NCBI GenBank assembly: GCA_947374315.1
Contig: CANCBK010000088.1
Coordinates: 1 to 6,264, forward strand
Direction: 5' to 3'
Origin: Burkholderiaceae bacterium
Lineage (GTDB): Bacteria > Pseudomonadota > Gammaproteobacteria > Burkholderiales > Burkholderiaceae
Length of the DNA stretch: 6,264 bases
The position numbers and the translations under genes are program-made. Below, piece after piece: positions 5,779 through 6,264 of this stretch (within the stretch, counting starts at the first letter, position 1; each line of letters opens with the position of its first letter). Under the pieces are notes generated by a model. The model did not search any database, had not been told where the DNA came from, and worked only from the letters and a program-made list of their open reading frames with translations.

Positions 5779-6264
5779 ATGGGGGATCACAATCACCACC
5801 GCTTAGAGGCTTATCTCGAACTATTCAAACGCTATCGAGATGTTTTTCGCTACTTTTGGAGTGAGCGGAAAAATTTAGGAGGCGGCTTATTTAATGAGCA
5901 AGAGGCGGAGTTTTTGCCGGCGGCATTAGCAATTCAGGAGCGGCCAGTTTCTAAGACTGCACGCATGACCGGTGCAATTTTAATTGGTATGGTGGTGATG
6001 CTCTGTTTATGGTCTGTGCTGGGTAAGATGGATATCGTCGTTAATGCCACTGGCAAAATTATTCCTGCTGATTACACCAAGACGATTGCTTCAGTCGAAA
6101 TTGCATCCGTGACCGCCTTGCATGTCCAAGAAGGACAGTTTGTAAAAGCGGGTGATCTTTTGATTGAACTCAATTCGGTTGCAACAGACTCGGAGTATGA
6201 AAAGGCCGTAGGCAGTGCAGTGGAGGCCCGCTTGCAGGAGGCGCGCTCACATCTCCTGATTGAG
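5779..6264 (+). CDS. hlyD: type I secretion membrane fusion protein, HlyD family (N-terminal part)
   Basis: This periplasmic adaptor is anchored in the inner membrane and links the ABC exporter to an outer-membrane TolC-like channel. The first 162 residues are visible and the frame runs off the window; HlyD proteins are usually around 450-480 residues. The ATG directly follows the exporter's TAA. Residues 1-62 are a polar cytoplasmic segment with the E-x-E-F-L-P-A-A-L and P-V-S motifs typical of HlyD (about 42-58). One membrane helix spans about 63-82. Next comes D-I-V-V-N-A-T-G-K-I-I-P (85-96), then the first half of a lipoyl-like domain with V-Q-E-G-Q-F-V-K-A-G-D-L-L-I-E-L (116-131). The start of the periplasmic helical hairpin follows from about 133, with alternating charged and alanine residues. 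All match HlyD as I know it. The gene's position supports a shared operon with the exporter and a common substrate. The TolC component is not in the window. Confidence 0.93.
   Translation, partial: MGDHNHHRLEAYLELFKRYRDVFRYFWSERKNLGGGLFNEQEAEFLPAALAIQERPVSKTARMTGAILIGMVVMLCLWSVLGKMDIVVNATGKIIPADYTKTIASVEIASVTALHVQEGQFVKAGDLLIELNSVATDSEYEKAVGSAVEARLQEARSHLLIE

Overview
The window is a three-gene cluster, all on the + strand, from a Gram-negative bacterium. It encodes a very large internally repetitive protein (cut off at the 5' edge), followed by the inner-membrane ABC transporter and the periplasmic adaptor of a haemolysin-type (type I) secretion system; the adaptor is cut off at the 3' edge. 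The moderate base composition (about 40-50% G+C in most of the places I counted by hand) and the HlyB/HlyD-like proteins fit a proteobacterium. A freshwater betaproteobacterium such as Polynucleobacter is my guess from memory of similar octad-rich giant proteins; it is not proved by anything here.

Region 1-3369 is one open frame with no stop from the first base of the window. It is built from 13 repeat units, each opening with a G-F-F-S-K-L-G-type head followed by eight-residue blocks of the form S/T-x-x-Q-L/F-x-x-L/M and five-residue blocks of the form N/D-x-x-x-I/L. It has none of the glycine/aspartate nonapeptides of RTX proteins and ends in a 34-residue non-repetitive tail. I infer that it is the exported substrate of the transporter downstream, probably a surface or matrix protein. 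That rests on gene order and on the repeat character, not on a recognised functional domain.

Region 3370-3447 is a 78-base gap largely filled by a long inverted repeat (3384-3435), a likely terminator or attenuator between substrate and exporter that ends 12 bases before the exporter's start codon.

Region 3448-5778 encodes a HlyB-type ABC exporter with an inactive peptidase-like N-terminal domain, a six-helix membrane domain and a complete ATPase. It differs from E. coli HlyB mainly by an acidic insertion of roughly 40 residues in the N-terminal domain. Its stop codon directly abuts the ATG of a HlyD-type membrane fusion protein (5779 to beyond 6264), so the two are surely co-translated. The expected model is that ABC exporter and adaptor, with a TolC-like outer-membrane channel not seen here, carry the repeat protein from cytoplasm to exterior in one step.

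The most interesting item is the strict 8/5-residue architecture of the repeat protein, with a higher-order duplication in which units 2-5 correspond to units 9-12 at a nearly constant offset of 581-583 residues.
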